Source: an uncultured Oscillospiraceae bacterium (GTDB lineage: Bacteria; Bacillota; Clostridia; Oscillospirales; Oscillospiraceae). Taken from it: DNA of 64,000 nucleotides. Numbering within the stretch: position 1 is the first letter of the stretch; each line of letters begins with the position of its first letter. The position numbers were made by a program, and so were the translations under genes. Below the pieces are notes generated by a model, which was not told where the DNA came from, made no database searches, and was given only the letters and a program-made list of their open reading frames with translations. The stretch covers positions 1 to 64,000 of the forward strand of contig CAKUMO010000012.1 in NCBI GenBank assembly GCA_934667815.1, written 5' to 3'. Positions 28,200-37,114 of the stretch are shown here, piece by piece.

Positions 28200-30332
28200 T
28201 TATTGGATGATCTCAAAGTCCATCGCTGCGATTTGACGGTCCTCGAACGAAGCCGCCTGACGGTTGAAATTCACGATCACGCGGACACCGTCGGCAAAGG
28301 TCGTTACGCTGACGCCGTTTTCGCAGACATAGTCCGTAATCTGCTGGTTATAAATTGCCTTGTAGTAGTCGCCGGTGCGATCAAGCAGCGCGGTAAGCGT
28401 CTCCTCCTGCGCGGCAAAGCAGGTGCCGAACAGGTTCTTGTATTCGCTGCGGCGAAGATTTTCGTTTTCCATTGCCGTGACGGCAAAGCAGGGTACGGTG
28501 CCGCTTGCGATGCAGTTCAGCAGCTCGGTCTGCGGGTCCTGCGTCAGATTCAGCGCCGTGGAAACCAGCAGGACACGGCCGTGGTAGACCATCTGTAAAA
28601 ACGGCACGGACTGCGTCTGCATGGCATAGCCGGACGAGGACACAGGGACATTGTAATTAAGATCGGACACGCCGAGGGTATATTCATTGCCGCCCTCGAC
28701 GGCATTTCCGCTCCCCTTTTCCGCAAGCAGCGCCGCGATGGCGCGCAGATAGGTGCTGCGGGTCGTGCCGTCCGCGCTGCCGTAATTGCCGTAAAGCTCA
28801 CTGCCAAGGTAGTTCATCGCCACGCCGCAGCTCGCCTTGTCCAGCGCCTTGCCCGCGTGGGAGATCAGGCGCGTCAGGCTCATACCGTAGAGATCCGTCG
28901 CGGTATAGGCATAGGTCACAGGCGAATAGGTATAGCGCGCCAGATTTTCCCGGCTGACCATTTTGGCAAAATGGCCCTGTCTTGCCCAGAGGAAGGCAGA
29001 CGCCGGTTCATAGAGCAGATCTTCGACGCAATAGATCGAAGCCTCCGGATGGGCGCTCGTCAGCGCCGCAAAGCCGGACTTTCCGCCGCAGTCGCCGCTC
29101 CACTTGACCGATTCGGGGTAGCTTTCGTTCAGCGCCGCCTTGTCAAAGTCGCGCAGCAGCACCGCAATCGAGCCGTCCGCGTTCAGTCGGTCGAGCATTT
29201 CGGAGACATCGGAAAATTCCGTAGCGACGACGGTTTTGGTATACGGGATGCCCAGCACGGCCGCACGCTGCGTAGTCGCGCCGTAGGCATAGAGCGCAGC
29301 GGTGAGCGCCTTCTCCGGCGCCTGCGGGAGCGTTCCGGCGGTGTCGCGGCATTTTTCTGCCAGCGCACTCAGGCCGCCCCGGTCGAGCAGATAATAGGAA
29401 ACGGAGAAGTCCTCCGTCTCGACCAGCTCGGAAGCCGCGACGTATTCCTTGACCTGCCAGTCGGTTCCGGTGAGGGTCACGGTGTCGAACACGCGGTAGT
29501 CGAAGCTCGCGTAGGCATAGGCATAGCTGCATGCGCTGCCCGTGGCGCGGGCGTTGATCCAGCCCGCTGCGGCATTGCCGTCCACGCGCGCCAGGACGCT
29601 GCGATCACGGTAGTCCGCACCGAACACGGCGAGCATTGCGGATTCGGGGTTGCCCTCCTCGTAATACAGTGCTTCGGCGGGGTTGCGGCCATAGATCTGC
29701 GCGGTGTAGGCCGCGGCATCGGGATTGATATAGGAAAAGTCCACCGTCGCGCCCGAGCCGTCCGGCAGGAGCAGATAGCCGCTGTCCTGCACCGAGCCGC
29801 GCAGCAGATAGGGCGTTACGGAGATGCGGCTGATGCGCTTGGCGCCGTATTCCTGAATCTCGTCGGTCAGCACGCGCACCTGAAAGCAGTCGTCCTCCAG
29901 CCGGTACTCGACCGGAATGATAAACTGCTCGTCCTTACGGGAAAAGTCATAGTCGATGCGCACGCGTGCGTCGTCCAGCCAAGTGACGGTGAAGGTCTTT
30001 TTCTTCACACTGGAAAGATAGCTGCCGATGGTGGAATCGACGTTCAGTTCGCTGTAATAGCTCACGATGAGCTGAGAGCGCAGATTATTCAGAGATGCGG
30101 CAGGGGTGAATTCGTCCTCCTGCGGGTCGTCCGGATTGGTCGAAAGCACCGTGTTTCCGACCTTGTCCAACACGGAAACGCAGCAGGTCTCGGGATCAAC
30201 CGAGAGCGTATAGCTTGCGCTGCCCGAGGTCTGCGGGCGCTCGGGCGCAGCCGTCTGCGGCACAGCCGCCGGTGCACACGCGCCGAGCAGCATACAGCAA
30301 AGCAGCGCCAGCACAAGGATTCGTTTCTGCAC
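28200..30332 (-). CDS. DUF5696 surface lipoprotein
   Basis: A 710-aa lipoprotein (signal with LLGAC lipobox, Cys19) matching the DUF5696 type. It has a beta-rich N-terminal half (SYTLSVDPETCCVSVLDKVG..., GYLLLPDGSGATVDF) and a barrel-like second half (KMVSRENLARYTYSPVTYAY, SVPFLQMVYHG, DFEIIQ at the end). From memory, DUF5696 proteins often lie beside YIP1 proteins, NHL-repeat proteins and sugar ABC transporters, exactly as here. The start is taken as GTG at 30332 because AGGAGG lies 8 nt before it; the GTG at 30341 abuts the same site. Function unknown; surface glycan processing or delivery to the importer is inferred. Confidence 0.72.
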   Translation of the reverse strand: MQKRILVLALLCCMLLGACAPAAVPQTAAPERPQTSGSASYTLSVDPETCCVSVLDKVGNTVLSTNPDDPQEDEFTPAASLNNLRSQLIVSYYSELNVDSTIGSYLSSVKKKTFTVTWLDDARVRIDYDFSRKDEQFIIPVEYRLEDDCFQVRVLTDEIQEYGAKRISRISVTPYLLRGSVQDSGYLLLPDGSGATVDFSYINPDAAAYTAQIYGRNPAEALYYEEGNPESAMLAVFGADYRDRSVLARVDGNAAAGWINARATGSACSYAYAYASFDYRVFDTVTLTGTDWQVKEYVAASELVETEDFSVSYYLLDRGGLSALAEKCRDTAGTLPQAPEKALTAALYAYGATTQRAAVLGIPYTKTVVATEFSDVSEMLDRLNADGSIAVLLRDFDKAALNESYPESVKWSGDCGGKSGFAALTSAHPEASIYCVEDLLYEPASAFLWARQGHFAKMVSRENLARYTYSPVTYAYTATDLYGMSLTRLISHAGKALDKASCGVAMNYLGSELYGNYGSADGTTRSTYLRAIAALLAEKGSGNAVEGGNEYTLGVSDLNYNVPVSSSGYAMQTQSVPFLQMVYHGRVLLVSTALNLTQDPQTELLNCIASGTVPCFAVTAMENENLRRSEYKNLFGTCFAAQEETLTALLDRTGDYYKAIYNQQITDYVCENGVSVTTFADGVRVIVNFNRQAASFEDRQIAAMDFEIIQ

Positions 30333-30337
30333 GGCCG

Positions 30338-31036
30338 TCACCTCCTCAAAAGCTCGGTGATGATCGTCTCAACGAACGTGGTCATCTGCTGCGAGATGGA
30401 GAAGCCCAGCAGCACAAGAAACGCAATAATGACAATCATGCCGAGTGACAGCAGCACCGAGCCGATGGTCTTGCGCACCGTGAACTGATGCACAACCATC
30501 GTCCCGAGGAACACAAGGATCAGCGACCACAGGGTGAGCGCCGAGGAAATGGCCGAATAGAACATGGATTCCGAAAGGGTCATCATGTTCGTGATGAGGT
30601 TCAGCGGCACGGAGAACAGCACCAGAGGCGTAAGGGCATAGCAGGTGGCAAGATAGATCTCCTTGAATGTGCCCTTGCCGTCCTGTAGGGTGCTCATGGC
30701 CCAGTTGGTGATACACCACAGCAGCACCAGCACGACCGTGCGCAGGAGAATCGGCCAGACGCTGAAGCTCTGCGCCTCGTTGTTGCTGAAAAGATAGGCC
30801 ACGGCGAAATAGTTGATGATCTCCTCGAGGAAATACAATGCCAGCAGGAGATTGGCCACACCGAGCGAACCGCGCTTTTCGTATTTAATGTCGTTGAACA
30901 GATCGATGGGATGGGCAAAGAAGCGGAGAGGAACCAGAAGCTTGGTCTTGTCCAGATTGCGCCATTGATAGCGCTCCCAGTCGATCTGGCAGAAGCGGAT
31001 GTAAACGCCGCGGAAAAATCGGCTGAAGTTGGTCAT
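30338..31036 (-). CDS. YIP1-family membrane protein
   Basis: This 232-aa integral membrane protein has about five hydrophobic segments after a 60-residue cytoplasmic N-terminus, with the YIP1 look (EIYLATCYALTPLVLFSVPL, LTLWSLILVFLGTMVVHQ). The start at 31036 forms an ATGA overlap with the NHL gene and has GGGGAGAG upstream; a longer frame would only overlap that gene. YIP1 homologues in bacteria are uncharacterised. Coupling to the NHL and DUF5696 genes by 4-bp overlaps suggests a membrane complex attached to the neighbouring importer. Confidence 0.75.
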   Translation of the reverse strand: MTNFSRFFRGVYIRFCQIDWERYQWRNLDKTKLLVPLRFFAHPIDLFNDIKYEKRGSLGVANLLLALYFLEEIINYFAVAYLFSNNEAQSFSVWPILLRTVVLVLLWCITNWAMSTLQDGKGTFKEIYLATCYALTPLVLFSVPLNLITNMMTLSESMFYSAISSALTLWSLILVFLGTMVVHQFTVRKTIGSVLLSLGMIVIIAFLVLLGFSISQQMTTFVETIITELLRR

Positions 31037-32529
31037 TTCTCTCTCCCCTTTCCCGATCTCAAAATGGCAAGATACAACTGCCGCAGGCCGATGCACACCG
31101 CAGCCACCGTCACAATCACGCAGGGCACCAGCCACAGGCTGTTCTCACGCAGAAATTCCCGGCGGTAGCGCGTCAGCGCCATGGAGTAATAATAGCGGTC
31201 GTCGCCCATTTTCAGGTAGCGCATCGCATCGCGGAAGTTGCCCTCGAGCAGCAGCGCACGTCCGACGCCCTTGGCCGCGACGGAAAGGCCCGCGTTGCTC
31301 TCAAGCACACGCTCCCAATAGGCACGGCTTTCGGAATACTCACCCTGATCGTAGGCACGCAGCGCACAGCGGATGTTCTGCATGTACTCCGTCGGTGCAA
31401 AGACCGTGACGGAATTGCGCGTGCCGTCGGCCACGAGGTACTCCCCGCCGTTTTTGGCCAGCGCGGAGGCGTTGGTAAAGCAGCCGTCCTGCGTGCCGCT
31501 GCCGCCGAAGATGCCCAGCGTGTTCTGCTCGCTGTCGAACAGCAGCACGCGGCCGCGCGAGGAATCCAGCACCGCGATGACATTGTCGCCATCCACGGTC
31601 ACGTCCATGATCTGGCTGCGGCGGAGGCTGCCCTTGGCATACTCCAGAATCTGGTCGCCGAAGTTGTTGCGGTCATAGCCCTTTTGCAGAAAGCCCGTGG
31701 ACGAGCCGGGATACATGAGGATATTCTCGCCGGAGGCGTTCAGCCGCTTGACCTGCGAGGTCGAGGCGGTGACGGTCGTGGTGTAGATCATATCCTCCGA
31801 ATCGATGAAGATGCCCGCGTACTCCGTCGGCACGGTGCGGATCAGGGACTCGCGCTGCTCGTCAGAGAAAATGTTCATCCACATGCTTTTCAGCAGAACG
31901 GCTGCGGTGACCTCGACCTTGTTTGCACCGAAAAATTCGATGAAGCTGCCGTCGGATTCGTAGTGCAGAAGGCCCTGATACACACCGCTGGCCGCAATAT
32001 ACACAGACCCCGCGCGGTTGACGACCACTTTTGAAGGTTTGAAGGCAAAATCCTCGGTCAGAAGGTCGGAGGCAGGCTTGCAGAAGGTCTTGACAACGCG
32101 ATCCTCCGAATCGACCGCGACGACGCGGCTGTTGCCGGTATCGCAGATGTACAGCAGGCCGTCCGCCAGAAACACGGACGAGGGGCTGTTCAGCGCCGAT
32201 GCCGCGCCGCTTTCCTGCACCTCGGAGATCACGCGCACAAGCTCGTACTCCGGGCTTAAGACAACGATGCGGTTGTTGCCCGAATCGGAAAGATAAACAT
32301 TGCCGTTGACATACAGATCCGTGAGCTTGGAGAAATCTCCAAGGCCGAGATCACGGCCGCGCAGCACACGCGTGCAGAGATAGGCGCTCGGTGCGCTCAC
32401 GGCCTCGCCGTATTCGTTATAGACATAGGTTTTCGTGCTCCCGTCGGCGGCAAGCGCCGGCGTAAGGAGCGCACAGAGCAGGAGCAGGCTCAGAAGCAGG
32501 CCGGAAATCAATCTCTTTTTCACGTTCAT
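31033..32529 (-). CDS. Secreted NHL-repeat beta-propeller protein with TPR and C-terminal membrane anchor
   Basis: The 498-aa protein has a signal peptide (cut after ALTPALA, about residue 27). It then has an NHL-type propeller (about 60-400; repeats such as GNVYLSDSGNNRIVVLSPEY, DGLLYICDTGNSRVVAVDS, EYLVADGTRNSVTVFAPT), a short helical TPR-like stretch (about 405-455) and one membrane segment near 468-490. The propeller would lie outside the membrane. It overlaps the next gene by 4 bp, and its start shares a base with the permease stop (TAATG). It probably acts as a scaffold or ligand-binding partner of the importer. Confidence 0.8.
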   Translation of the reverse strand: MNVKKRLISGLLLSLLLLCALLTPALAADGSTKTYVYNEYGEAVSAPSAYLCTRVLRGRDLGLGDFSKLTDLYVNGNVYLSDSGNNRIVVLSPEYELVRVISEVQESGAASALNSPSSVFLADGLLYICDTGNSRVVAVDSEDRVVKTFCKPASDLLTEDFAFKPSKVVVNRAGSVYIAASGVYQGLLHYESDGSFIEFFGANKVEVTAAVLLKSMWMNIFSDEQRESLIRTVPTEYAGIFIDSEDMIYTTTVTASTSQVKRLNASGENILMYPGSSTGFLQKGYDRNNFGDQILEYAKGSLRRSQIMDVTVDGDNVIAVLDSSRGRVLLFDSEQNTLGIFGGSGTQDGCFTNASALAKNGGEYLVADGTRNSVTVFAPTEYMQNIRCALRAYDQGEYSESRAYWERVLESNAGLSVAAKGVGRALLLEGNFRDAMRYLKMGDDRYYYSMALTRYRREFLRENSLWLVPCVIVTVAAVCIGLRQLYLAILRSGKGREK

Positions 32530-33383
32530 TACCCCTTCAAGCCCGAGTGCGCCATGGTCTCAACGATGGAGTTCTGGCTCAGCAGGAAGATCACCACGGA
32601 CGGGAACATCATCAAAACGCCCACGGCCGCGGCCACACCTGCTCTGGTGACGCCCGCCGTGCTCAAAGACGAGAGCATCGCAGGCAGCATCTTCATGTCC
32701 TCGCTGTAAATAAACTGCGCGGCGGTGGTGTTCCAGATGGAGATGAACGTAAAGATCACGACCGTCATCCACGCGGGCTTGAGCATGGGCATGATGAGCT
32801 TGCGGTAGATGACAAATTCACTCGCGCCGTCGATGCGCGCGGCCTCGATCATTTCGTTCGGCACATTATCCAAAAACTGCTGCAGGAGGAACACGCCGAA
32901 GGAGCCGGACATCGCGGGCAGGATCAGCGCCCAATAATTATCAATGATGTGCGCCTTGACCATCAGGATATACAGCGGCACCGAGGTGACCTCCGGCCGG
33001 AACAGAATGGCAAAGACGACGCTCTTGGTGATGGCGTTTTTCAGGGGGAACTTATGCTTGGACAGGGCATAGGCCGCCATGGAAGCCAGAAGCACATAGC
33101 CCACCGTGGACACCACCGTGACGAAAACGCTGTTGAACAGGTAGCGCTCAAAGGGCACATCCGACTGCGCCTGCAATTTGATGAGCGTCAGGAAATTTCG
33201 CAGCGTCGGCTTGATGACATAGAACTTCGGCGGGAAATAGAACAGCTCACTCGTCGGCTTCAGGGCACTGACGACCATGTAGTAAAGCGGCAGGATCATG
33301 AACACGCCGAAGATCAGCAGAAAAACGATTACGGTCACGTTTCCGGCCGCCGAGCGGGAAACGCGTTTGGTAGGTCTTCTCAT
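32529..33383 (-). CDS. Carbohydrate ABC transporter permease, MalG type
   Basis: A 284-aa permease with six membrane spans and the EAA-loop EAARIDGASEFVIYRKLIMP that docks with the shared ATPase. The C-terminus has the MalG-type end (LLSQNSIVETMAHSGLKG). It forms one importer with the adjoining MalF-type permease and the fusion binding protein at 34310-37105. No ATP-binding subunit lies in the window, so an MsmX/UgpC-like multipurpose ATPase encoded elsewhere is expected, as is usual in Firmicutes. Confidence 0.92.
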   Translation of the reverse strand: MRRPTKRVSRSAAGNVTVIVFLLIFGVFMILPLYYMVVSALKPTSELFYFPPKFYVIKPTLRNFLTLIKLQAQSDVPFERYLFNSVFVTVVSTVGYVLLASMAAYALSKHKFPLKNAITKSVVFAILFRPEVTSVPLYILMVKAHIIDNYWALILPAMSGSFGVFLLQQFLDNVPNEMIEAARIDGASEFVIYRKLIMPMLKPAWMTVVIFTFISIWNTTAAQFIYSEDMKMLPAMLSSLSTAGVTRAGVAAAVGVLMMFPSVVIFLLSQNSIVETMAHSGLKG

Positions 33384-33395
33384 TGGGAATCCTCC

Positions 33396-34313
33396 TTAGT
33401 CTGAGGAGAAGCGGTTGAGCACCGCATGGATCAGCAGCCACGAACCGACCATCATGATAAACAGAATCACGGCGATGGCGGACGCATAGCCCATTTCGTA
33501 CTTTCCGTAGCCGTAATCGAGCAGATGCAGCAAAATGGTGTGCGTGGAGTAATCGGTACTCGGATTTCCGGTCAGCGCGGCGTTCACGCCGCCGACGGCG
33601 AAGGCGCCGGAGATGGCCAGCACCGCGCCGATCTTGAGCTGCGGCACCATCTGCGGCAGGGTGATGTACCAAAGCTCCTGCCAGCGGTTGGTCACGCCGT
33701 CGATGGCACCGGCCTCAAACAGCTCGTAGTTGAGCTGCTTGAAGCCCGCAACGAAGGACAGGAAGCCCACGCCCATGCTCATCCAGAGCGTGACGACCAC
33801 GACCACAACAGAGTTATACTGCGGATCCGTGAGCCACTGCACGGGCTTGGACAAGATGCCCACATTCACAAGCAGGCTGTTGAGCAGGCCATAGGAGTCG
33901 CCGCTGAAGATGAAGTTCCACAGCATATACGCGCTTCCTGCCAGTGCCGGAGAATAGAACACGAAGGTCAGAAGTGAGCGCCAGAATTTATTCGGCACCT
34001 CATTGATGAGCCAGGCAACGACGAAGCTGATAAGATAGCCCGCCGGGCCGGTGACGACGGCATAAAAGAGGGTGTTGCTCAGAGATTTGGTAAAGGTCTC
34101 GTCATCCAGCAGCAGCGAAAGATAGTTCCGGAAGCCGACAAAATGCGGTGTGCGCACCATGTCGAAATCCGTGAAGCTCATCACGATGGCGCAGAGGATG
34201 GGGATGACGACGAAAAACAGGAACAGCGTCAGCCACGGCAGGAGAAAACAGCACGTCGCGCCGTATTTGGAGAAAAAGCCCGGCTTGCGCCTCTTTTCGA
34301 TCGGATTTTTCAT
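33396..34313 (-). CDS. Carbohydrate ABC transporter permease, MalF type
   Basis: This 305-aa protein has six spans starting with CCFLLPWLTLFLFFVVIPIL and the EAA-loop EAGAIDGVTNRWQELWYITLP. It is the partner of the MalG-type permease 12 bp downstream. Its start overlaps the stop of the large binding-protein gene by 4 bp (ATGA), which ties it translationally to that binding protein. Confidence 0.92.
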   Translation of the reverse strand: MKNPIEKRRKPGFFSKYGATCCFLLPWLTLFLFFVVIPILCAIVMSFTDFDMVRTPHFVGFRNYLSLLLDDETFTKSLSNTLFYAVVTGPAGYLISFVVAWLINEVPNKFWRSLLTFVFYSPALAGSAYMLWNFIFSGDSYGLLNSLLVNVGILSKPVQWLTDPQYNSVVVVVVTLWMSMGVGFLSFVAGFKQLNYELFEAGAIDGVTNRWQELWYITLPQMVPQLKIGAVLAISGAFAVGGVNAALTGNPSTDYSTHTILLHLLDYGYGKYEMGYASAIAVILFIMMVGSWLLIHAVLNRFSSD

Positions 34314-37105
34314 TCTCCCACCTCCTGCATGACTTCCTTCTTGCGGTCAAATTCCAGATCGAGATCATCGCTGTAACGGTAGATCACGTCTCGCGGTTTT
34401 TCGTAGCTGTAAACCACACGGCGGAAGGCGTTGGAAATGCAGCGGGAAACGTAATAGGTGACCATGGTCTGCGGCGTGTCGCTGACATCGCGGCGCGCCT
34501 CGCGCAGCACCTCCAGCTCGCGCCCCGTCCAGTTGAGCTGCTCGAAGGTGACGGAATTTGCGGTATTATAGCGGGCGGATTTTCCCAGGACGGACTCTAC
34601 CTGACGGCCGAACTCCGTCTGCGTCTGGCTGTCGATCCACCAGCGCATGAATTCGTAGGCGGCGTCCAACTCCTCGGAGCCCTTCATGATGACGCAGCCG
34701 GTGTTAACGCTGGCCTGGCTGCGGTCGAGCGTACCGTCGGCGCGGACGGTCGCAGGCACGGGATACATCGACCACTGATCCTTGATCTCCGGCGCGGCAA
34801 CGCAGAGCTGGTTATACATGGTGTAGCTCATGATGCCGATGGGCATTTCGCCCGTGCGAAAACGGTTGACAAAGCTGAACGACAGCGGCAGTGTGTATTT
34901 GATATAGAGATCCGTCCACTGCGCGAAGGCCTCGACCGCCTCCTGCGACTTGAGCGCACTGGCGGTGCAGTCCTCATTGTAGATCGAGCCGCCATGCTGC
35001 ATCAGAAGCATCTCGAAGATGTCCTGACTTTCCGGAATGCCGATCTCCAGCTTCTTCTCAGCCAGCTTTTTCTGCACGGCATAGAAGTCGTCCCATGTGT
35101 TCGGGACGGCAAGCCCCAGCTCGGAGAAAATGTCGTCTCTGACGAACATCATGTTGAAGGTCTGCGTTACGGGCATGGCGTAAACACCGCCGCCGAAGGT
35201 AAAGGGCACAAGCGCGGAGTCGTAGACCTGCGCGGCCAGCGCGTCATAGTCGGGCATTTCAGTCATGTCGGCCAGAACGCCGCGGATGCCAAGATTCACG
35301 ACCGTCTGCTCGCCCACGAACAGCGCAACATCCGGGCCTTTCCCCGCCAGAATCGCCTGCGAGAGCGTGTCGCCCGCGCTTACGAGGGAAAATTCCACGG
35401 AAATGTTGTGCTCTGTGGTGAAGCTGTCGTCGGAAAGCTGGCGGATAATCTGCATCTGGTCGCGGCCGGAGGCCGAACCGCTGACGAGGATGTCGCCCAT
35501 GTTGATCCAGACCTTGATTGTGCGCGGCGCCGTACCGGAGGTCGTGCGATCCTCGCCGGAGAAGGATGCCAGGAACGCCTTGAAACGGAAGCCGAGATAA
35601 TTGAAGGTCTTGCTCACGCCTGACCAGAGCTTGCCGAAGAAGCCCTGTTCCTCCTGCGGGATATCCTTCGGGGTGAAGGTGATGTAGTCCAGCGTCAGGG
35701 ACTGCGTCTCGAGTGTCTGGATAAGGTCTGCCATGGAATCGATGCGGTTTTTGAACTCGCTGAGGGTCGCAGGGATCTTGTAGGGCTTTTTGATGAAGCG
35801 CTCGAGTGTGCGCACGGTATCGTGCAGGGTGGCGCTCTCACTTCCCTCTCCGTCCTCGGAGCAGGCCTCGATGGAGGCAGCCAGCGCATTTAAGCGCGTG
35901 ACGGAATCATTCAGGAAGGGCATCAGCTCGGGAAGCTCCTTGTCCAGATAGTAGTCGCGGTAAATATCCGGATCGGCACCCGTGATGCTGATGATGCGGC
36001 GGTACATGGAGTTGCACTCGGAAATGTAATTTTTCAGCTCGATGATCGCCTGCTCCAGATGCGTCTGGCTGACCTCCATGCGCAGTGCGTGCTCGCCCGC
36101 CGTGAGATAGACGGCGTAAGGCTCGCCCGCCTCGTCCGCCAGCGTCAGCGTGGAATAGTTCGTACAGTACGGAAACAGGAAATTTTCAAATTCCGCAAAG
36201 GGAATCACGCCGTCAATGTAGATTTTCCGTCCGACGCCCAGCTCACGCAGGCCGTCCTGCTGGTAGCGCGCGGAAATGCTGTAAAAACCGTCCTTTTCGA
36301 CGGAGAAATGCCATTCGATCCACTGTCCCTGCTCGGAATACGCGCCGCCGCCGACGATGTTCAGGGCGATGGTGTCCGGGTAGTTCGGGCTGATGGTGGG
36401 CGAAGACCGGTCGTAGGTCGCAATGATGGAGGAATCGGACTTGGCAGCGATCAGCTCGGTCTCGAGCGTGACCGGCTCGGCCTCCGCAGCACTCTGCGGA
36501 TTTTTGACGGAGGCAAGATAGCTTTCGTAGCTCTGCGGCTGCTCGGAGATCAGGCGGACATCGCCGATCTCCACGGCCTCACTGGCCAGCTTGAGATTTA
36601 GCGTGTATTCGCCCTTTTCCAGCTGCACCGCAGCGCTTCCGGTCTCGGCGGACAGGCCGTAGACCGCCTGCTGCCAGACGCTTTCCTCCTGCGTCTTGGG
36701 CAGTACCTCGTTGCCGTTGGAATCAAGCTGGAAGCGGCCGTTCGTGTGGATGTCCACCCAGCGGCGGGCAAAATAGAGCGACTGCTGATACTGCGCATCC
36801 GCACCCGTCAGGGTGAAGGAGGCCTCCGGGTTGATCTGCCGGCCGGGAATCGCGCGGTAGACCACGGAGAGCCAATAGCCGCCCGTGGCGGGCGCGGTGA
36901 GCGTAAAGTCATGGCTCTGCCCCTCGGAGAGGGCGACGGCGTCGCGCTCGGAGAACCTGATCTCTCCGCCGGAGCGGCTGTCGGTCACGGAAACGGTCTG
37001 CGCAGTCTCCGTTGCGCGCACGGGAAGTCCCACCGCGAGAAGGCCGAACAGCAGCACCGCCGTGAGCGCACCGGAAAGGATTCGTTTGAAAGAACTGTGT
37101 TGCAT
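34310..37105 (-). CDS. Multidomain extracellular solute-binding protein fused to carbohydrate-binding domains
   Basis: At 931 aa this is about twice the size of a normal sugar-binding protein. After a signal peptide (cut near VRA, residue 31; no lipobox seen) come two beta-sandwich domains that look like carbohydrate-binding modules (about 35-195 and 225-350; GGYWLSVVYRAIPGRQINPE, WIEWHFSVEKDGFYSISARY). A helical spacer (about 350-480) and an amphipathic loop (FGKLWSGVSKTFNYLGFRFK) follow. A type-1 extracellular binding domain occupies about 520-870 (GPDVALFVGEQTVVNLGIRG, AMPVTQTFNMMFVRDDIFSE). It probably captures a long or polymeric ligand for the permeases encoded just downstream. Confidence 0.83.
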   Translation of the reverse strand: MQHSSFKRILSGALTAVLLFGLLAVGLPVRATETAQTVSVTDSRSGGEIRFSERDAVALSEGQSHDFTLTAPATGGYWLSVVYRAIPGRQINPEASFTLTGADAQYQQSLYFARRWVDIHTNGRFQLDSNGNEVLPKTQEESVWQQAVYGLSAETGSAAVQLEKGEYTLNLKLASEAVEIGDVRLISEQPQSYESYLASVKNPQSAAEAEPVTLETELIAAKSDSSIIATYDRSSPTISPNYPDTIALNIVGGGAYSEQGQWIEWHFSVEKDGFYSISARYQQDGLRELGVGRKIYIDGVIPFAEFENFLFPYCTNYSTLTLADEAGEPYAVYLTAGEHALRMEVSQTHLEQAIIELKNYISECNSMYRRIISITGADPDIYRDYYLDKELPELMPFLNDSVTRLNALAASIEACSEDGEGSESATLHDTVRTLERFIKKPYKIPATLSEFKNRIDSMADLIQTLETQSLTLDYITFTPKDIPQEEQGFFGKLWSGVSKTFNYLGFRFKAFLASFSGEDRTTSGTAPRTIKVWINMGDILVSGSASGRDQMQIIRQLSDDSFTTEHNISVEFSLVSAGDTLSQAILAGKGPDVALFVGEQTVVNLGIRGVLADMTEMPDYDALAAQVYDSALVPFTFGGGVYAMPVTQTFNMMFVRDDIFSELGLAVPNTWDDFYAVQKKLAEKKLEIGIPESQDIFEMLLMQHGGSIYNEDCTASALKSQEAVEAFAQWTDLYIKYTLPLSFSFVNRFRTGEMPIGIMSYTMYNQLCVAAPEIKDQWSMYPVPATVRADGTLDRSQASVNTGCVIMKGSEELDAAYEFMRWWIDSQTQTEFGRQVESVLGKSARYNTANSVTFEQLNWTGRELEVLREARRDVSDTPQTMVTYYVSRCISNAFRRVVYSYEKPRDVIYRYSDDLDLEFDRKKEVMQEVGE

Positions 37106-37114
37106 ACTGCCCTC

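Noticed and set aside
24553..28236. A 1227-codon plus-strand open frame across the GH36 and GH42-like genes
   Set aside because: It spans two well-supported minus-strand enzymes with conserved catalytic motifs, has no ribosome site, and its product shows no family features. It is an antisense shadow.
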